NCBI RefSeq assembly: GCF_016808095.1
Contig: NC_068975.1
Span: forward strand, 19,103,501-19,167,500
DNA: 64,000 bases
Source of the DNA: Vigna angularis
Taxonomy: Eukaryota; Streptophyta; Magnoliopsida; Fabales; Fabaceae
Direction of reading: 5' to 3'
Under the pieces are notes generated by a model, which was not told where the DNA came from, did no database searches, and saw only the letters and a program-made list of their open reading frames with translations. Below, piece by piece: positions 1 to 11,424 of the stretch. Positions within the stretch are counted from its first letter, which is position 1; each line of letters begins with the position of its first letter. The position numbers and the translations under genes were made by a program.

Positions 1-1
1 A

Positions 2-2791
2 ACCTTCGAACAAAATTCTTGCACTATTTATAAAAATGATTCTTCTGAAATTGCTTTGAAAGGAATTAGGCATAACAATATTTATTTGATTGATTTAGAA
101 AATGCATCAAATAGGAATATTTCATGTTTAGTAGTAAAAGAAGAAAATCCATGGTTATGGCATAAAAGAGCTGCACATATTCATATGCAACAATTGAATA
201 AACTCCTTTCTAAAGACTTAGTAATTGGTCTACCAAAACTAAAATATGTGAAAAATAAATTGTGTGATGCATGTCAAAAGGGAAAACAAGTGAAATCATC
301 TTTCCATTCGAAAAATATTGTTTCTAGTTTAAAACCCTTAGAACTTTTGCACATGGATTTATTTGGTCCCTCTAGGATAAAAAGTTTTGGAGGAAATTAT
401 TATGCTTTAGTTATTGTGGATGATTATTCAAGATATACTTGGACTTTCTTTCTTACTCTTAAAAGTGAAGCTTTCAAAGAATTTAAAAAGTTTGAAAATT
501 TAGTTCAAAATGAAAAGGACTTGAAAATAAAGGCTATTAGAAGTGACCATGGAGGTGAATTTCAAAATGAATCTTTTGAAACTTTTTGTGAAGAATATGG
601 CATTTCTCATAATTTTTCTGCACCTAGAACTCCTCAACAAAATGGAGTTGTAGAAAGAAAGAATAGATCCTTAGAGGAACTTGCTAGAACTATGTTAAAT
701 GAATATAGTGTTCCTAAACAATTTTGGGCTGATGCTGTGAGTACTGCATGTTATGTATTGAATAGAATGCTTATTAGGCCAATTTTGAAATGTACTCCTT
801 ATGAACTTTTTAAAGGTAGAAAACCAAATGTTTCACATTTGAGAATTTTTGGATGCAAATGTTTTGTCTTAAATAATGGAAAACAAAATTTAGGAAAATT
901 TGATTCCAAATCCGATGAAGCTATTTTTCTAGGATATTCTCTAACTAGCAAAGCTTATAGAGTTTTTAATCGGAAAACACTTGAAATAGAAGAATCTGTG
1001 CATGTTGTCTTTGATGAAATTGTGGACCTTGAGGTAAAACCTCTTGAGTCAGATGAATCAGATGCAGGTGAAAATGAAGACTTGCAAAAGACAACCAATG
1101 AAGAGAAAATGAATAATCCTCAAGATGATGAAGATCTAAACAAAATATGGCAACAACCTAGAGGATTATCATTGGACAACATCATTGGCGACATATCAAA
1201 AGGGGTAAACACTAGAAGAAATTTAGTAAATTTTTGTATGAATGTAGCTTTTATGTCGCAGATTGAACCTAAGAACATTAAGGAAGCTCTTCAAGATGAA
1301 CAATGGTGTATAGCAATGCAAGAAGAACTCAACCAGTTTGAAAGAAATCAAGTTTGGGAATTGATTCCTAGAGAAGATACTCATCAAGTAATTGGAACAA
1401 AATGGGTATTTAGAAACAAACTGGATGAAGATGGAAACATCACCAAGAATAAAGCTAGGCTTGTGGCTCAAGGATATAGTCAAGAAGAAGGTATAGATTA
1501 TGATGAGACATATGCTCCAGTTGCCAGGTTAGAGGCAATACGCCTACTTCTTGCTTATGCATCTATAATGAAATTTAAATTATTTCAAATGGATGTTAAA
1601 AGTGCATTTCTAAATGGTTTTATAAAAGAAGATGTGTATGTTGAACAACCACCCGGTTTTGAAGATTTTAAATTTCCAAATCACATCTATAAATTAAAGA
1701 AAGCACTTTATGGTTTAAAACAAGCACCTAGATCTTGGTATGAAAGACTTAGCAATTTTCTTTTAGAAAATGATTTCAATAGAGGAAAAGTTGATTCCAC
1801 TTTGTTTATTAAGAGAGTCGGAAAACATATTTTGATTATTCAAGTATATGTTGATGATATTATTTTTGGATCAACTAATAAATCTCTTTGTGAGGAATTT
1901 GCTAAGACTATGCAAGGTGAATTTGAAATGTCTATGATGGGAGAATTAACATTCTTCCTTGGTCTTCAAATTAAGCAAATGAAAGAAGGTACGTTCATTT
2001 CTCAAACTAAGTATTGTAGAGAAATTCTTAAGAAGTTTGAAATGGACAAAGCAAAGGAAGCATCTACACCTATGGGAACCTCTTGCTATCTTGACAAAGA
2101 TGAGTCAGGTAAAGAGGTAAATCAAACTAAATATAGATGTATGATAGGTTCTTTGCTATATCTCACTGCTAGTAGACCGGATATTATGCAAAGTGTCTGT
2201 GTGTGTGCTAGGTATCAATCTAATCCTAGAGAATCTCACATTACAGCAGTTAAAAGAATATTGAAATATCTTAAGGGAACTGCATCATTTGGTTTATGGT
2301 ATCCATCTGGAACGGAACCTAGTCTTGTAGGTTTTTCAGACGCAGATTATGGAGGTTGTAAGATAGATAGAAAAAGCACTAGTGGAACATGTCATCTTCT
2401 AGGTAGTTCCTTAGTTTCTTGGCATTCTAAGAAACAAGCATGTGTAGCATTATCTACTACTGAGGCTGAATATATTGCTGCAGGAAATTGTTGTGCGCAA
2501 ATTTTATGGATGAAACAGCAATTAGAAGATTATGACATTCACTTAGATCATATACCACTTAAGTGTGATAATACAAGTGCAATAAACCTTACAAAGAATC
2601 CCATAATGCACTCTAGAACAAAGCACATTGAGATTAGGCATCACTTTCTTAGAGATCATGTGCAAAAGGGAGATTGTGAGATAGAATATATTGATACCCA
2701 ACATCAATTAGCTGATATTTTCACCAAAGCATTGCCTAAAGATAGATTCTATGAGCTTAGAAGAGACTTAGGAATATTAAAAATATCTTAA
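2..2791 (+). CDS. Ty1/copia (Sirevirus-like) pol polyprotein, 5' end outside window
   Basis: The frame is open from base 2, so the polyprotein is cut by the window edge and the true start is not visible. In order I see a GAG-pre-integrase region with LWHKR and a CDAC pair (about 150-300), an integrase core (about 340-720; Asp in MDLFGP, Asp in SDHGGEF, Glu in GVVERKNR), a variable hinge (about 1020-1250), a copia-type reverse transcriptase (about 1340-2070; catalytic YVDD at 1847-1858), and RNase H (about 2330-2780; DADYGG, STTEAEY). Integrase before RT is the copia order. It would act in cytoplasmic particles to copy element RNA and integrate the cDNA. No internal stop or frameshift is visible, so this part is coding-competent. 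Together with the downstream ORF, the PPT cluster and the LTR it forms one element. Confidence 0.95.
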   Translation, partial: TFEQNSCTIYKNDSSEIALKGIRHNNIYLIDLENASNRNISCLVVKEENPWLWHKRAAHIHMQQLNKLLSKDLVIGLPKLKYVKNKLCDACQKGKQVKSSFHSKNIVSSLKPLELLHMDLFGPSRIKSFGGNYYALVIVDDYSRYTWTFFLTLKSEAFKEFKKFENLVQNEKDLKIKAIRSDHGGEFQNESFETFCEEYGISHNFSAPRTPQQNGVVERKNRSLEELARTMLNEYSVPKQFWADAVSTACYVLNRMLIRPILKCTPYELFKGRKPNVSHLRIFGCKCFVLNNGKQNLGKFDSKSDEAIFLGYSLTSKAYRVFNRKTLEIEESVHVVFDEIVDLEVKPLESDESDAGENEDLQKTTNEEKMNNPQDDEDLNKIWQQPRGLSLDNIIGDISKGVNTRRNLVNFCMNVAFMSQIEPKNIKEALQDEQWCIAMQEELNQFERNQVWELIPREDTHQVIGTKWVFRNKLDEDGNITKNKARLVAQGYSQEEGIDYDETYAPVARLEAIRLLLAYASIMKFKLFQMDVKSAFLNGFIKEDVYVEQPPGFEDFKFPNHIYKLKKALYGLKQAPRSWYERLSNFLLENDFNRGKVDSTLFIKRVGKHILIIQVYVDDIIFGSTNKSLCEEFAKTMQGEFEMSMMGELTFFLGLQIKQMKEGTFISQTKYCREILKKFEMDKAKEASTPMGTSCYLDKDESGKEVNQTKYRCMIGSLLYLTASRPDIMQSVCVCARYQSNPRESHITAVKRILKYLKGTASFGLWYPSGTEPSLVGFSDADYGGCKIDRKSTSGTCHLLGSSLVSWHSKKQACVALSTTEAEYIAAGNCCAQILWMKQQLEDYDIHLDHIPLKCDNTSAINLTKNPIMHSRTKHIEIRHHFLRDHVQKGDCEIEYIDTQHQLADIFTKALPKDRFYELRRDLGILKIS

Positions 2792-2837
2792 AATTGGACA
2801 AAGGGACAAATTTGCTGATTTTCGGAAATCAGCGTCT

Positions 2838-2907
2838 GTTAATCGATTAACACACCCTGTTAATCGATTAACGTTAATCGATTAACACACCCTGTTAATC
2901 GATTAAC
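2838..2907. repeat. four copies of palindrome GTTAATCGATTAAC between pol and second ORF
   Basis: Four perfect copies of the 14-bp palindrome GTTAATCGATTAAC start at 2838, 2859, 2873 and 2894. Two are abutting and the others are separated by ACACCCT-type spacers. They lie 46 bp after the pol stop and about 225 bp before the second ORF. The same palindrome forms a larger array in the LTR of this element. A regulatory role, such as an internal promoter for the second ORF, is inference. Confidence 0.9.
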
Positions 2908-3132
2908 AACGGTAACCTGCAGTAAATTCTGCAGAATCTAGCCGTTTGTAACGGCTATAAACGGTTATTTTCTCATTTTTGAACGTTGGAGGGTCATTTC
3001 TAAGCCTATTTAAACCCATTCTATCCATCATTTTTACCTACTCAATTTACACATCCTTCTCCAACTCAATTTCACTTCTTCTCTTCACTCAAATTCCATT
3101 TTTTTGCTGTCCAAACTTTCTTTCACACTCTC

Positions 3133-4266
3133 ATGGCTGAACCATCAAGAAGAAGAAGAAGAAGAAGCTATGGATCGGAAAGCACACCTCTTGCACGTGG
3201 TCCAAACATTCATGGGTGGATTTCCGATGAAGGAAAGCATGACGAATATCTACAAATGTGGAAAGAACGCAAGATTCTTCGTCAAAAATTTGTAAATCTC
3301 AATTGGTTCACCACACATCAATTTCAATTTTCTCAGCAATTAATTGAGCAAGGCGTCCAGCATCTAATGCAACTTCAAGGGCATTATTATCCAGATTTGG
3401 TAAGAGTATTCTACTACAATCTCAAATCCCAAAATGGTATTGTTTACACTCGTGTAAAAGGGATAGATATCATTCTGGATAATGACATTTGGACAAATGT
3501 TGCTCATCTTCCCATTTTAGAAAATACCATGCATGTGCCAAATGACTTTGGTGATTTTAACAAAATTTTGGCATATCGTTCTTTCATGCGCAACCCTCAA
3601 CAACCTCTACCCAATAGGAGATATCTTCTTGTAGGAAATCTTAGAATGGAGGAAAGGGTTCTTCATTATCTTATTGTATGGTTGCTGTGTCCAAGAGGCT
3701 CAAACCTAGCCCAATGCTTTGAAATTGATCTCATGCTCATGTCTGCCATTACTCAAAATATCAAAATCAATTGGGCAGATCTCATCTCCGACACTATTGT
3801 CCGGGCAAAGAGGTATGATAGAGGTCATCTTCCATATCCCCTCCTTATTTCCTTAATATGTGTGTATAAAGGAGTTGATGTCACCGGCGAAAAACATCTA
3901 TCCGTCTTAAGAAGTCATGAAATTGAGGAATCAGCTTTGCATCAAATGGGATTTATACGCCAAGGAAATATGTTTGTCCGTGCTGAAGATGATATTGCAC
4001 CAGAAGATGATGCCTCAGCTGAAGAAGATGAAGATATACCTATGCCTCATCCAACCAATGTTGCTGGACCATCCCATCCTCCCCAAGAATATAGTCTAGA
4101 GAGTATATCTAGACAAATTGCAGATATGGCTTCTATGCAGCAATCACGGATGGATGATATGATGGCTTATCATGCTCTTAGATATGATGCAATTGACAAT
4201 CATCTTAAGGAAATTGATGAAAAACTGGCAAAACTCTATGTACCCGATAGCGATGATGGGCCCTAG
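3133..4266 (+). CDS. second ORF of the Sirevirus-like element (plant-transposon-protein domain, env position)
   Basis: A 377-aa ORF follows pol after a 341-bp spacer. The start is taken at the first ATG (CTCTCATGGCT). An Arg-rich N-terminus (six consecutive Arg after the first few residues) leads into a globular region typical of the 'putative plant transposon protein' found in legume retroelements (motifs MEERVLHYLIVWLLCPRG and LAQCFEID, about residues 170-200). An acidic stretch (residues about 285-300) and a C-terminal helical region follow. No signal peptide or transmembrane segment is evident, so although it sits where Sireviruses carry an env-like ORF, nothing shows an envelope function. 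A decayed homologue lies on the minus strand at about 38250-39440. Molecular role unknown. Confidence 0.8.
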   Translation: MAEPSRRRRRRSYGSESTPLARGPNIHGWISDEGKHDEYLQMWKERKILRQKFVNLNWFTTHQFQFSQQLIEQGVQHLMQLQGHYYPDLVRVFYYNLKSQNGIVYTRVKGIDIILDNDIWTNVAHLPILENTMHVPNDFGDFNKILAYRSFMRNPQQPLPNRRYLLVGNLRMEERVLHYLIVWLLCPRGSNLAQCFEIDLMLMSAITQNIKINWADLISDTIVRAKRYDRGHLPYPLLISLICVYKGVDVTGEKHLSVLRSHEIEESALHQMGFIRQGNMFVRAEDDIAPEDDASAEEDEDIPMPHPTNVAGPSHPPQEYSLESISRQIADMASMQQSRMDDMMAYHALRYDAIDNHLKEIDEKLAKLYVPDSDDGP

Positions 4267-4387
4267 GAAATTTATGTTTCTATGTTTTTATTAGTATGTG
4301 CTCTTTATATTTCTTTGTATGCTTGCATCTAAATATTCAATAAAATGTATGTTGTTTTTCTTATTCTTTCTATGCATACATGCCTTT

Positions 4388-4600
4388 ATTAAGGGGGAGT
4401 ATAATTTCTAATCAAATTAGGGGGAGCACTTCTACATCACTTTTTAATAATGATCAAAAAGGGGGAGAAATATTTAAAGTCTTCAAATTATCTCTAAGTT
4501 CACTAACAAATTATTTCTTCCTTAAGTTATATTTCAAATACAGATTATTACCAAAAGCTTTAAATCAAGAAGGTTTTGATCATCATCAAAAAGGGGGAGA
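4388..4600 (+). other. multiplied polypurine tracts before the 3' LTR
   Basis: Four AGGGGGAG-type purine tracts occur at 4391-4399, 4419-4426, 4456-4470 and 4588-4600. The last directly precedes the LTR and is the expected plus-strand primer. Repeated PPTs are a described habit of Sireviruses (established knowledge), which supports the assignment. The spacing is irregular (28-130 bp). Confidence 0.8.
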
Positions 4601-4601
4601 T

Positions 4602-5692
4602 TGTTAGCAAAATGTGCAGATGAAGTTTTGATGATGTACAAATCAAGTCAAGAACAACCAAGACTCATGAAGACTCATGAAGAATGATCTTTGAAGACTT
4701 GTAACCTTTTGTAATAACTGTATAAACATAGGAGAATTAGTAGTTTGATGTATGCATTCAAAAGTGATGTAAAAATAAACCAGAAGCAAAATTCTGTGCA
4801 GTGTTAATCGATTAACAGATGGTGTTAATCGATTAACGTTAATCGATTAACAAGGGCTGTTAATCGATTGTTCCAGTGCGCCATGAAGAAACCCAGCATT
4901 GCAGTGTTAATCGATTAACACAGGGTGTTAATCGATTAACGTTAATCGATTAACAAGGGCTGTTAATCGATTAACAAGGTGAACGTTTTGAAAAACTAGC
5001 CGTTTTTAGAGCCGTTGAAGTATCCGTTGGGTTGTTAATCGATTAACCACTGTAGCTAATCGATTAACACAGTCAGAAAGTCTAAAAGCGAAAATGGAGG
5101 AGCCTTTGGATGAGTCTATAAATAAGACTCTCATTTTCACTCAACTACAACTCTTCCCTTGTGCAAAAATCTCTGAACTCTTGTGAGAACTCTGTGAAAT
5201 TGCTGAAGCTAATGAAACTCTTGTCTGCAAAGTCCTGAAGTGGTACTGTGGTGACAGAGGAATAGCTTGATCATCCTTGGTGTGTCTGAGGAAGTGTCTG
5301 GAAGAGAATCATCCTTCGTGAAGCATTCGAAGGAGGTGATCATCCTTTGTGAAGATTCAAAGGAGGTGTAAGTTCATCTCTTGTGGTTTCAAGAGAGGTG
5401 GTAATTTCTAAACTGTTACAAATTGTTTTTCTGTGTGACTAATATTTGTAATAGTTTTGTGATAGTGAAAAAGGTTTATCTTGTTTGAGATAAGCGACTG
5501 GACGTAGGATCTTAGTGATCTGAACCAGGATAAAATACCTGTGTAATTTTTCTCTTTCCCTTACTCTTTTATTTACGTTTAATTATCTGCTTAGTAAGAA
5601 ATTAAGAGAAAAAGACTAAAAAGGGATAATATTTGAATATAACCAATTCACCCCCCCTCTTGGTTTGTTCCCACGCTAACCATTCCGCTGCA
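4602..5692 (+). mobile_element. 3' LTR of the Sirevirus-like copia element
   Basis: The LTR starts TGTTAGC immediately after the polypurine tract. Its end is placed at CCGCTGCA because relatives (minus strand from 37088, and a fragment near 40556) share sequence up to that point; it could instead end about 10 bp earlier. A TATA box (TATAAATA, 5117-5124) marks the U3/R area, and pyrimidine-rich AATTCACCCC lies near the 3' end, as in related LTRs. U3 contains the palindrome array described separately. The 5' LTR is outside the window, so no target duplication can be checked. Confidence 0.8.
4803..5068. repeat. array of about ten GTTAATCGATTAAC palindromes in U3
   Basis: Eight perfect and two degenerate copies of the 14-bp palindrome occur here, several as abutting doublets. 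The last copy ends about 50 bp upstream of the TATA box at 5117. The segment CAGTGTTAATCG...AAGGGC is itself duplicated about 100 bp apart, so the array probably grew by duplication. Confidence 0.9.
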
Positions 5693-6673
5693 GCCGCTCT
5701 GACAGAATGAATAAGACAAAGTAAAATACTCAAGACATTGCACGAATGATAATCAACAACACGGAAAATTTGAAAAAAAAAAACCAAACGCACAGATTGA
5801 ATCTCAAGAACAGAGAACAGATCGAGACAGAAAATTTGAGAATCAACGAATAGTAACTCAGATCAGAGAGAAACGAGATACTTAGCTCAAGCGGACGCGC
5901 CTAACCAGGCTCTGAATACCACATGATAGCTGACGGCTTGAGCTGAATCCGGAAACGTCGAGAAATATGGATTTGCTCGAGATGAAGACCGGGAAGCAGC
6001 GGAAGAAACAGACGTAGTCAAGAACCCTAGTATTTGGATTCGAGGATGAACAGCGAGGAACAAACTAGAGATTCGAGGTTTGTTCGGTTGAAAACCTAGG
6101 GTTTGATGCGGAAGCGGTTTGAGAGATGGAGAAGTGATTTTAGTCGGTGAGAAAGGATCTAATGGGTGGAGAATGGTCGTGAAGCAGAGATGAATATGTG
6201 ATTCGGTGGATTGGGTAGACGTGAAGGTTTTGAGATTCTGAAGTAAAGAATCTCTCGGAGGCTTGTTGATGAGGATGAGGTTTGTGGTTGAAGAGCTTTC
6301 GAGAGAGAAAACGTAGGTGCGGACGCGAATTGATGATATGGAAGCTATGCTGATGGAATCTCGTGAAGGAACGGCACGCGTGGCAGTAGACCTGATGCAA
6401 GCCACGAGGAAGCTATCAATTGGTGAGAGTGGCGTGAGATGGATGCTATGGAGGAGAGAGAATCTGATAATGGAAAATGAGAGAATAATAAGTGAGATGG
6501 AAGGTGGCTAGAGGAGATCCTTTGGGATTCTCTAACTTGACTTTCAAGGGAATTAAATTCTGGAGTTCTCTCAACAGAAAGTTTAATTCAATATTCTCAA
6601 AAGTGTCTTCAAGAGGTGATGACATGTCTATATATAGGACTAAAAGTCCCTCCTATTCAGCACATGCCTAACA
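5693..6673 (-). mobile_element. LTR, primer-binding site and leader of a second copia-type element
   Basis: Read on the minus strand, an LTR starts TGTTAGGCATG at 6673 and ends ...GCTATCA at 5924 (750 bp). Next comes a primer-binding site (5909-5921) that fits initiator Met tRNA as TGGTATTCAGAGC, one extra T compared with the usual form. About 215 bp of leader follow until the junction with the Sirevirus-like LTR. A TATA box lies at about 6629-6636, close to the start of the LTR. The rest of the element should lie outside the window, left of the Sirevirus element, which would then be inserted in its leader (inference). An open frame of about 170 codons runs through the LTR on the minus strand but resembles nothing I know. 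Confidence 0.7.
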
Positions 6674-7470
6674 CCTTTTACACATGCTTTTAATAAAGTA
6701 AAAGAAATACTATACTAAACTAATTGGGCTTGGGCCCGCGTATCATCTGGTTTAATGGAAAACACTATTTATTCATGGGTTGATAACTTTTGCCATAGAC
6801 AAAACCATACTGAAAAACAATTGAACTAAATAATATCAATATAAGGGTGACTAAAGACGCTAACATAATGAAGCTTTTGGGACGCTCACATATGCAAACC
6901 CTTATGGTTTCTTTCGGTACTATCTATTTTAACTTATTTAAAATGAAATATTGAACCCAAAAATCATAGAGTATTTGTTAAAAATGTTTTTTTTATATGA
7001 AAAATAAAGAGTAAAAGAGGAATCAATTCTATCCTTAAAAAATGCTACAGTAAAGTAAATACAAATAAATTACAGTAATTTAAGAGATAAAAATGTCCCA
7101 ATGGATGTTAAACAATTGTTAAGGAATTTTTCCAAGAAAGATGGTGCTAATACATTTTCCTCTTAAAAACAAAAAATTCTTTTGAAAACAACTTTTCTAA
7201 ACACGAGTAAATAAAAATTGAATTATATAAATTAGGTTAATTTTTTTTTAATTTTCATAAAAAATAATAACTACATTATTTGGCCTTCATTCATTCAAAA
7301 TTCAGAAAAGAAAGAAAGGATCATTATACATAAACCAATTCTTTCTCAATATTTAAGAAAGAAGTTTATAGCATTTAAGAACGCCGGCAAGCTACCGAGT
7401 GAAGACTGGTTTGGAAGAAGGGCAGCCACCGCTTTCATCGGTTTTCGTGTGATCAAATTCCCAAATCATC
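6674..7470. other. AT-rich intergenic stretch
   Basis: No coding potential, repeat or RNA gene is recognised. The stretch separates the copia LTR from the promoter region of the next gene. Confidence 0.5.
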
Positions 7471-7473
7471 ATT

Positions 7474-7484
7474 TTATATAAAAA
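7474..7484 (+). promoter_or_regulatory. putative TATA box of the transposase-like gene
   Basis: TTATATAAAAA is followed about 25-35 bp later by a CT-rich leader (CTCACCTCTCTCACTCAC), a common arrangement around plant transcription starts. It lies about 210 bp upstream of the proposed first ATG at 7688. A leader intron ending TTTCAG at about 7655 is possible. Confidence 0.5.
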
Positions 7485-7687
7485 CCAATAAATTGGCTTT
7501 TCAAATTCTCACCTCTCTCACTCACTCTGTGTACTTTGCAACATCCTTCTCCCATTTTCACATTCCAACATGTAAAGATCCTTGTTATACTCTCATGACT
7601 TCTTTATCTTCCATTCTCTATATTAAGTTTATGTTTTTCTTTTTCATATTTCAGAAGTAGAAAGGGTAACGAGAAGTTTACACTTAT

Positions 7688-8493
7688 ATGGCCAAAAGAA
7701 AGAACCATGCTAACAAAAAGTTAACTAAGCGTCAGGTAATGTTTATTCTTCGTTCCATTGATATTATTTTATCATTACCATTGTGTTTGCATAAAAAAAA
7801 TTGTTTTTTATTCCCTATAAGGAGGCATAGAAGGCATAAAAAGGTTTGGATTCTTCCTTTTAGAAGTCTTGTAGGCTAGATACACACAAAAATGTCATTC
7901 TCCAGAATATCTTTAATGCTTTTTACAATGTTATCCGCATGGGATCAATCTGATTTTTAAACTTTAAAAGGAGAACATTGGATTTAGCCACTTTTAATTT
8001 TAAATAACTATCCTGATATTTTAGAAAGGAGATAATAAATGCACGTGCTTTCTAAAATCTGGGCACGGATTCATCGTCATGAAAATGCAGTGACCTTGAC
8101 TATTGCTGACACCAAGGGGCTAAAATAACTTCTTCTTTTTCATTTTTTTAATGACACTAGTTTCTGTTAATCCTCTGTTTTTTTAGTGATTGATTTGAAG
8201 GTAAATTTTGCGTTATGCCTTGAATGCGTGTCTCTGGTATTCTGTTTGGTATAGTAATGATCTATTTGTAAACCCAATGAACTCTTAATTAGCAAAAAGC
8301 TCTTGACTTTTGTTTGGGGAAAGATAGTTCAAGTTGAGTATAAAAACGGAATATAACTGTTATTGGATTGATACATTGAAACTTAGGATTTAAGGGGATA
8401 CGATTTGGTTTGAAATTGGAAAGGTTTGGGTTAAGGAAGTACTTTGAAGGGAACTTTGCTTCTTTATCTTGCTATATGGAAGATTTTCTTAAA

Positions 8494-8572
<79 letters not shown>

Positions 8573-11424
8573 GTTGTGCATGAATCTGGTGATTGATATA
8601 CCTTTTGGCTGCTTTTGATGATGTGGTCTTTATAGTTATTTCATTATGCTGGAGTGAGTCCATCACTCATAAAGTCTGTGCTCTTTACTGTTCTATTTCA
8701 TGTCTGCTTGGAGCGTGCCATGTACTGTTTATTGTTGAATTTTGAGACTATAAATAATTTTCCTCATATTTTTCCATGATTTCTAGGAACAAGCTCCCTT
8801 GTTAAGTTGATGGATAGCTTGCATCTCCGTACAATTTCTGCTAGATTGTCTTTGAATACTATTAAAATTGATCTCTATGATTTACTCCTGTAACTCAATT
8901 ATCTGATTTTAGTGTATGCACTGAATGTGGGGTCTAGGATGTGTTTTTATTGTGCATGTTGGCTTGGCTTCACTCATCTTCAAGTCATACCTTTAATCCT
9001 AATATATGATAAAAACTACATATTATGCTTTTTGAGTTGTATAGTTTGGCTATTTGTTTTATAATGATCTCTTCCCTTTATAGTCATGTTCTCCACAAAG
9101 TCTAAATTGTTAATTTTGTGATAGTCGTAGATGACAGAGAAATATCAGAATAACGGGAAAGTTCCTAACAGTCATCCAACAAAAAAGCGTGGTAGACCAC
9201 TAAAGACCTCTCAATTTCTAGAAATACACACAACAGTATCCAGTTCTTCTGATCCATCTGCTTCGACATTTGATGGGGCACCTCCATCTCCAATGCAAGG
9301 GGTACAAACACCATGTACTCCACAACCAACAAATTCAGATAATTCATATGCAGGACGTATCGTTGAGGCAGATGTTGGATTAGACACACAGAGCAAAGAT
9401 CACAAGCCAATACACGGGGTACACACACCATGTACTCCACAAACAACAAATTCAGATAATTCATATGCAGGACATATCGTTGAGGCAGATGTTGGATTAG
9501 AGACACAGAGCAAAGATGACAAGCCAATGCTACAAATTGATGGGCAAGGGTATGTTCTTGTATTTTGTTACTTATTTACATTTTAAAAACTTCTGTCCAT
9601 TAACATGTAATCTTTGCAGATTTTTACCTTCACGCCTTGCTGCTAGTGGGATTGGGGGTATAATCACAAGGCATTATACTGATCCTTGGCCATCTTGGAG
9701 GAAGATACCAGCTAGAACAAGAGACTCGATGTTTGAAGAGTTTTTGGTGAGATTTCTTATGTTGGTGACTACAAAAAGTTGTATTTGCATGTTTACACTA
9801 TTTTAGCTAACATGTTTACTTATATATATAGACAAAGTTTTCCGTTAGTCCACCGGATTACAGGTCGGCAAAACGGAATTTTCAAATGCGAGCTTCAATA
9901 GTGATGACCAGTAAGCTACTTAAGGCTCGAACCACACTGGATAAACCAAACTGGATTGAAAATGGAGTCTGGGAGAAATTGTGTGAGCATTGGAAATCTG
10001 AAGGTTTTAAAAGCAAGAGTGCCCAAGCGAAAACTAATCGGGCATCTAATTATGCAGCATCTCACACTGGTGGCTCTATTTCTGCATCTCAGCACAGAGC
10101 TAATATGGTAAAGTTGTTACTAGATATAATTTATTATATTGTTTATATCAGGGCTTCGTGTATGAAAACCATTTTGCATCCATAATGCATAGTCTTTTAA
10201 GTTAATTGCTTTTCTTATTTGTGTAAGCCTTATAGTCTGGAATAAATTTAAGCACTACACGCAATAATTCCAATGTTTAAGGTTACTAAGTTAAGTGCTT
10301 TACTTAATTTTTGATGTCTTACAATCGATCCCACCTTGTTTAAAAACATGATTTTTTTCTTGAGCAATGTTTGGTTCTTTGTTTTCAGAGATAAATTTTT
10401 TTAAGCAACAATGCTTAACTTTTAACAATCTTTATAAGCAACTGTGGAGATGACTCTAAAATCAAGCAACTTCTGAATTTGTATTCTTTTTTCCGCGTCA
10501 GATTAAAGAGACCGGAATTGCCCCTACCCCATTGGAGTTGTATCGTCGCCTCCACCAACACAAGGACAATACATGGGTGGACAGCAGATCGAAAAATCTA
10601 AATGTAATGAACCCTAATATTTACAATCATGTAACTTTTTACGTGGGTTCTATTCTATTTTGAATTGTTCTAAAACTTTATGCTTATATTGATGATGACA
10701 GGAGGCATTTATTCGCACAATGAAACAATTGACCAAAAGTGCACTGGCACAAGGAAAGCCTCCACCAAATGAGTTGGATGTCTGGTCTGATGTGGCTAGA
10801 TCGAAGAAAGGAAAGGTGTATGGGCTTGGAGAAAAATCTGCAGCAGTTGGAGGAGGGCAATGCCCTCATGGTTCATCTTCATCAATGTTGATAACAAAAG
10901 AGTTTGGTGAACTTGGAGTAGAATCTACAGAAGTTAGAGGAGGGCAATGCAATCATCGTTCATCTTCACCAATGGAGTTGATTATAAAACAAGAGGTTGA
11001 TGGACAGGGGAAGGAGATGGAAGAAATAAGAAAAGAAAGAGATGAGCTTCAGACAAAAGGTTCAAATACTGAGAGGTATTGTTCATCTTCATCAATGGAG
11101 TTGATTACAAAACAAGATGTTCATGAATTGAGGAGGGAGATGGAAGAAATAAGAAAAGAAAGGGATGAGCTTAAGACCAGAGTTTCAAATACTGAGAGAC
11201 ATGGTTCATCTTCATCAATGGAGTTGATTACAAAACAAGAGTTTGATGAACTGAGGAGGGACCTGGAAGAAGTAAAAAAAGAAAGAGATGAGCTTCATAT
11301 CAAAGTTTCAAATACTGAGAAGCTTATAGAGGAGAACAATGCATTGATTCGACAGATGATGGAAACCATCAATGATCAGTCCATGCTATCCATACACTCT
11401 AGAGGAAAGTCAAAACTAAGATGA
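7688..11424 (+). CDS. Ptta/En/Spm transposase-related protein with AT-hook and coiled coil (6 exons)
   Basis: Proposed exons are 7688-7735, 9131-9549, 9620-9746, 9832-10107, 10502-10603 and 10702-11424. All introns are GT-AG and phases match, giving 564 aa. Exon 1 (16 Lys-rich residues) is least certain; starting at the ATG at 9131 gives 548 aa. Exon 2 has an AT-hook core (KKRGRPLK) and a duplicated 38-residue Thr/Pro/Ser-rich unit. Exons 3-5 carry the core typical of the plant Transposase_24 family (DPWPSWRKIP, PPDYRSAKRN, GSISASQHRANM, TPLELYRRLHQHKD). Exon 6 ends in a Glu/Lys-rich coiled coil built of three 40-residue repeats starting SSSMELITKQ. The frame is intact, and no CACTA-type termini or paired inverted repeats flank it, so it may be an immobile host gene derived from a transposon. 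DNA binding is inferred from the AT-hook. Confidence 0.75.
8496..8569. repeat. (CA)n(TA)n microsatellite in intron 1
   Basis: About 20 CA units run directly into about 17 TA units within the long first intron. It is likely to be length-polymorphic. Confidence 0.95.
9300..9530 (+). repeat. two in-frame 114-bp repeats in exon 2
   Basis: The unit reads GV(Q/H)TPCTPQ then (P/T)TNSDNSYAG then IVEADVGL, in two tandem copies with only a few differences. The length is a multiple of three, so the frame is kept. This indicates recent duplication inside the coding region. Confidence 0.85.
10966..11331 (+). repeat. three in-frame coiled-coil repeats in exon 6
   Basis: Three tandem units of about 120 bp each encode SSSMELITKQ, then MEEIRKERDEL, then VSNTER with variations. 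They extend the coiled coil in 40-residue steps. Confidence 0.85.

Noticed and set aside
4803..5068. CRISPR-like array of repeats
   Set aside because: The repeats are 14-bp palindromes with irregular 0-60-bp spacing, inside an LTR of a plant retrotransposon, with no cas genes.
5887..6405. 172-codon minus-strand frame in the copia LTR
   Set aside because: It lies wholly inside an LTR with TGTT...ATCA ends and runs across the primer-binding site, with no similarity to known proteins. It is treated as chance open frame.
8472..8666. 64-codon frame with Tyr-Ile and Cys-Val runs
   Set aside because: It is translation of the CA/TA microsatellite.
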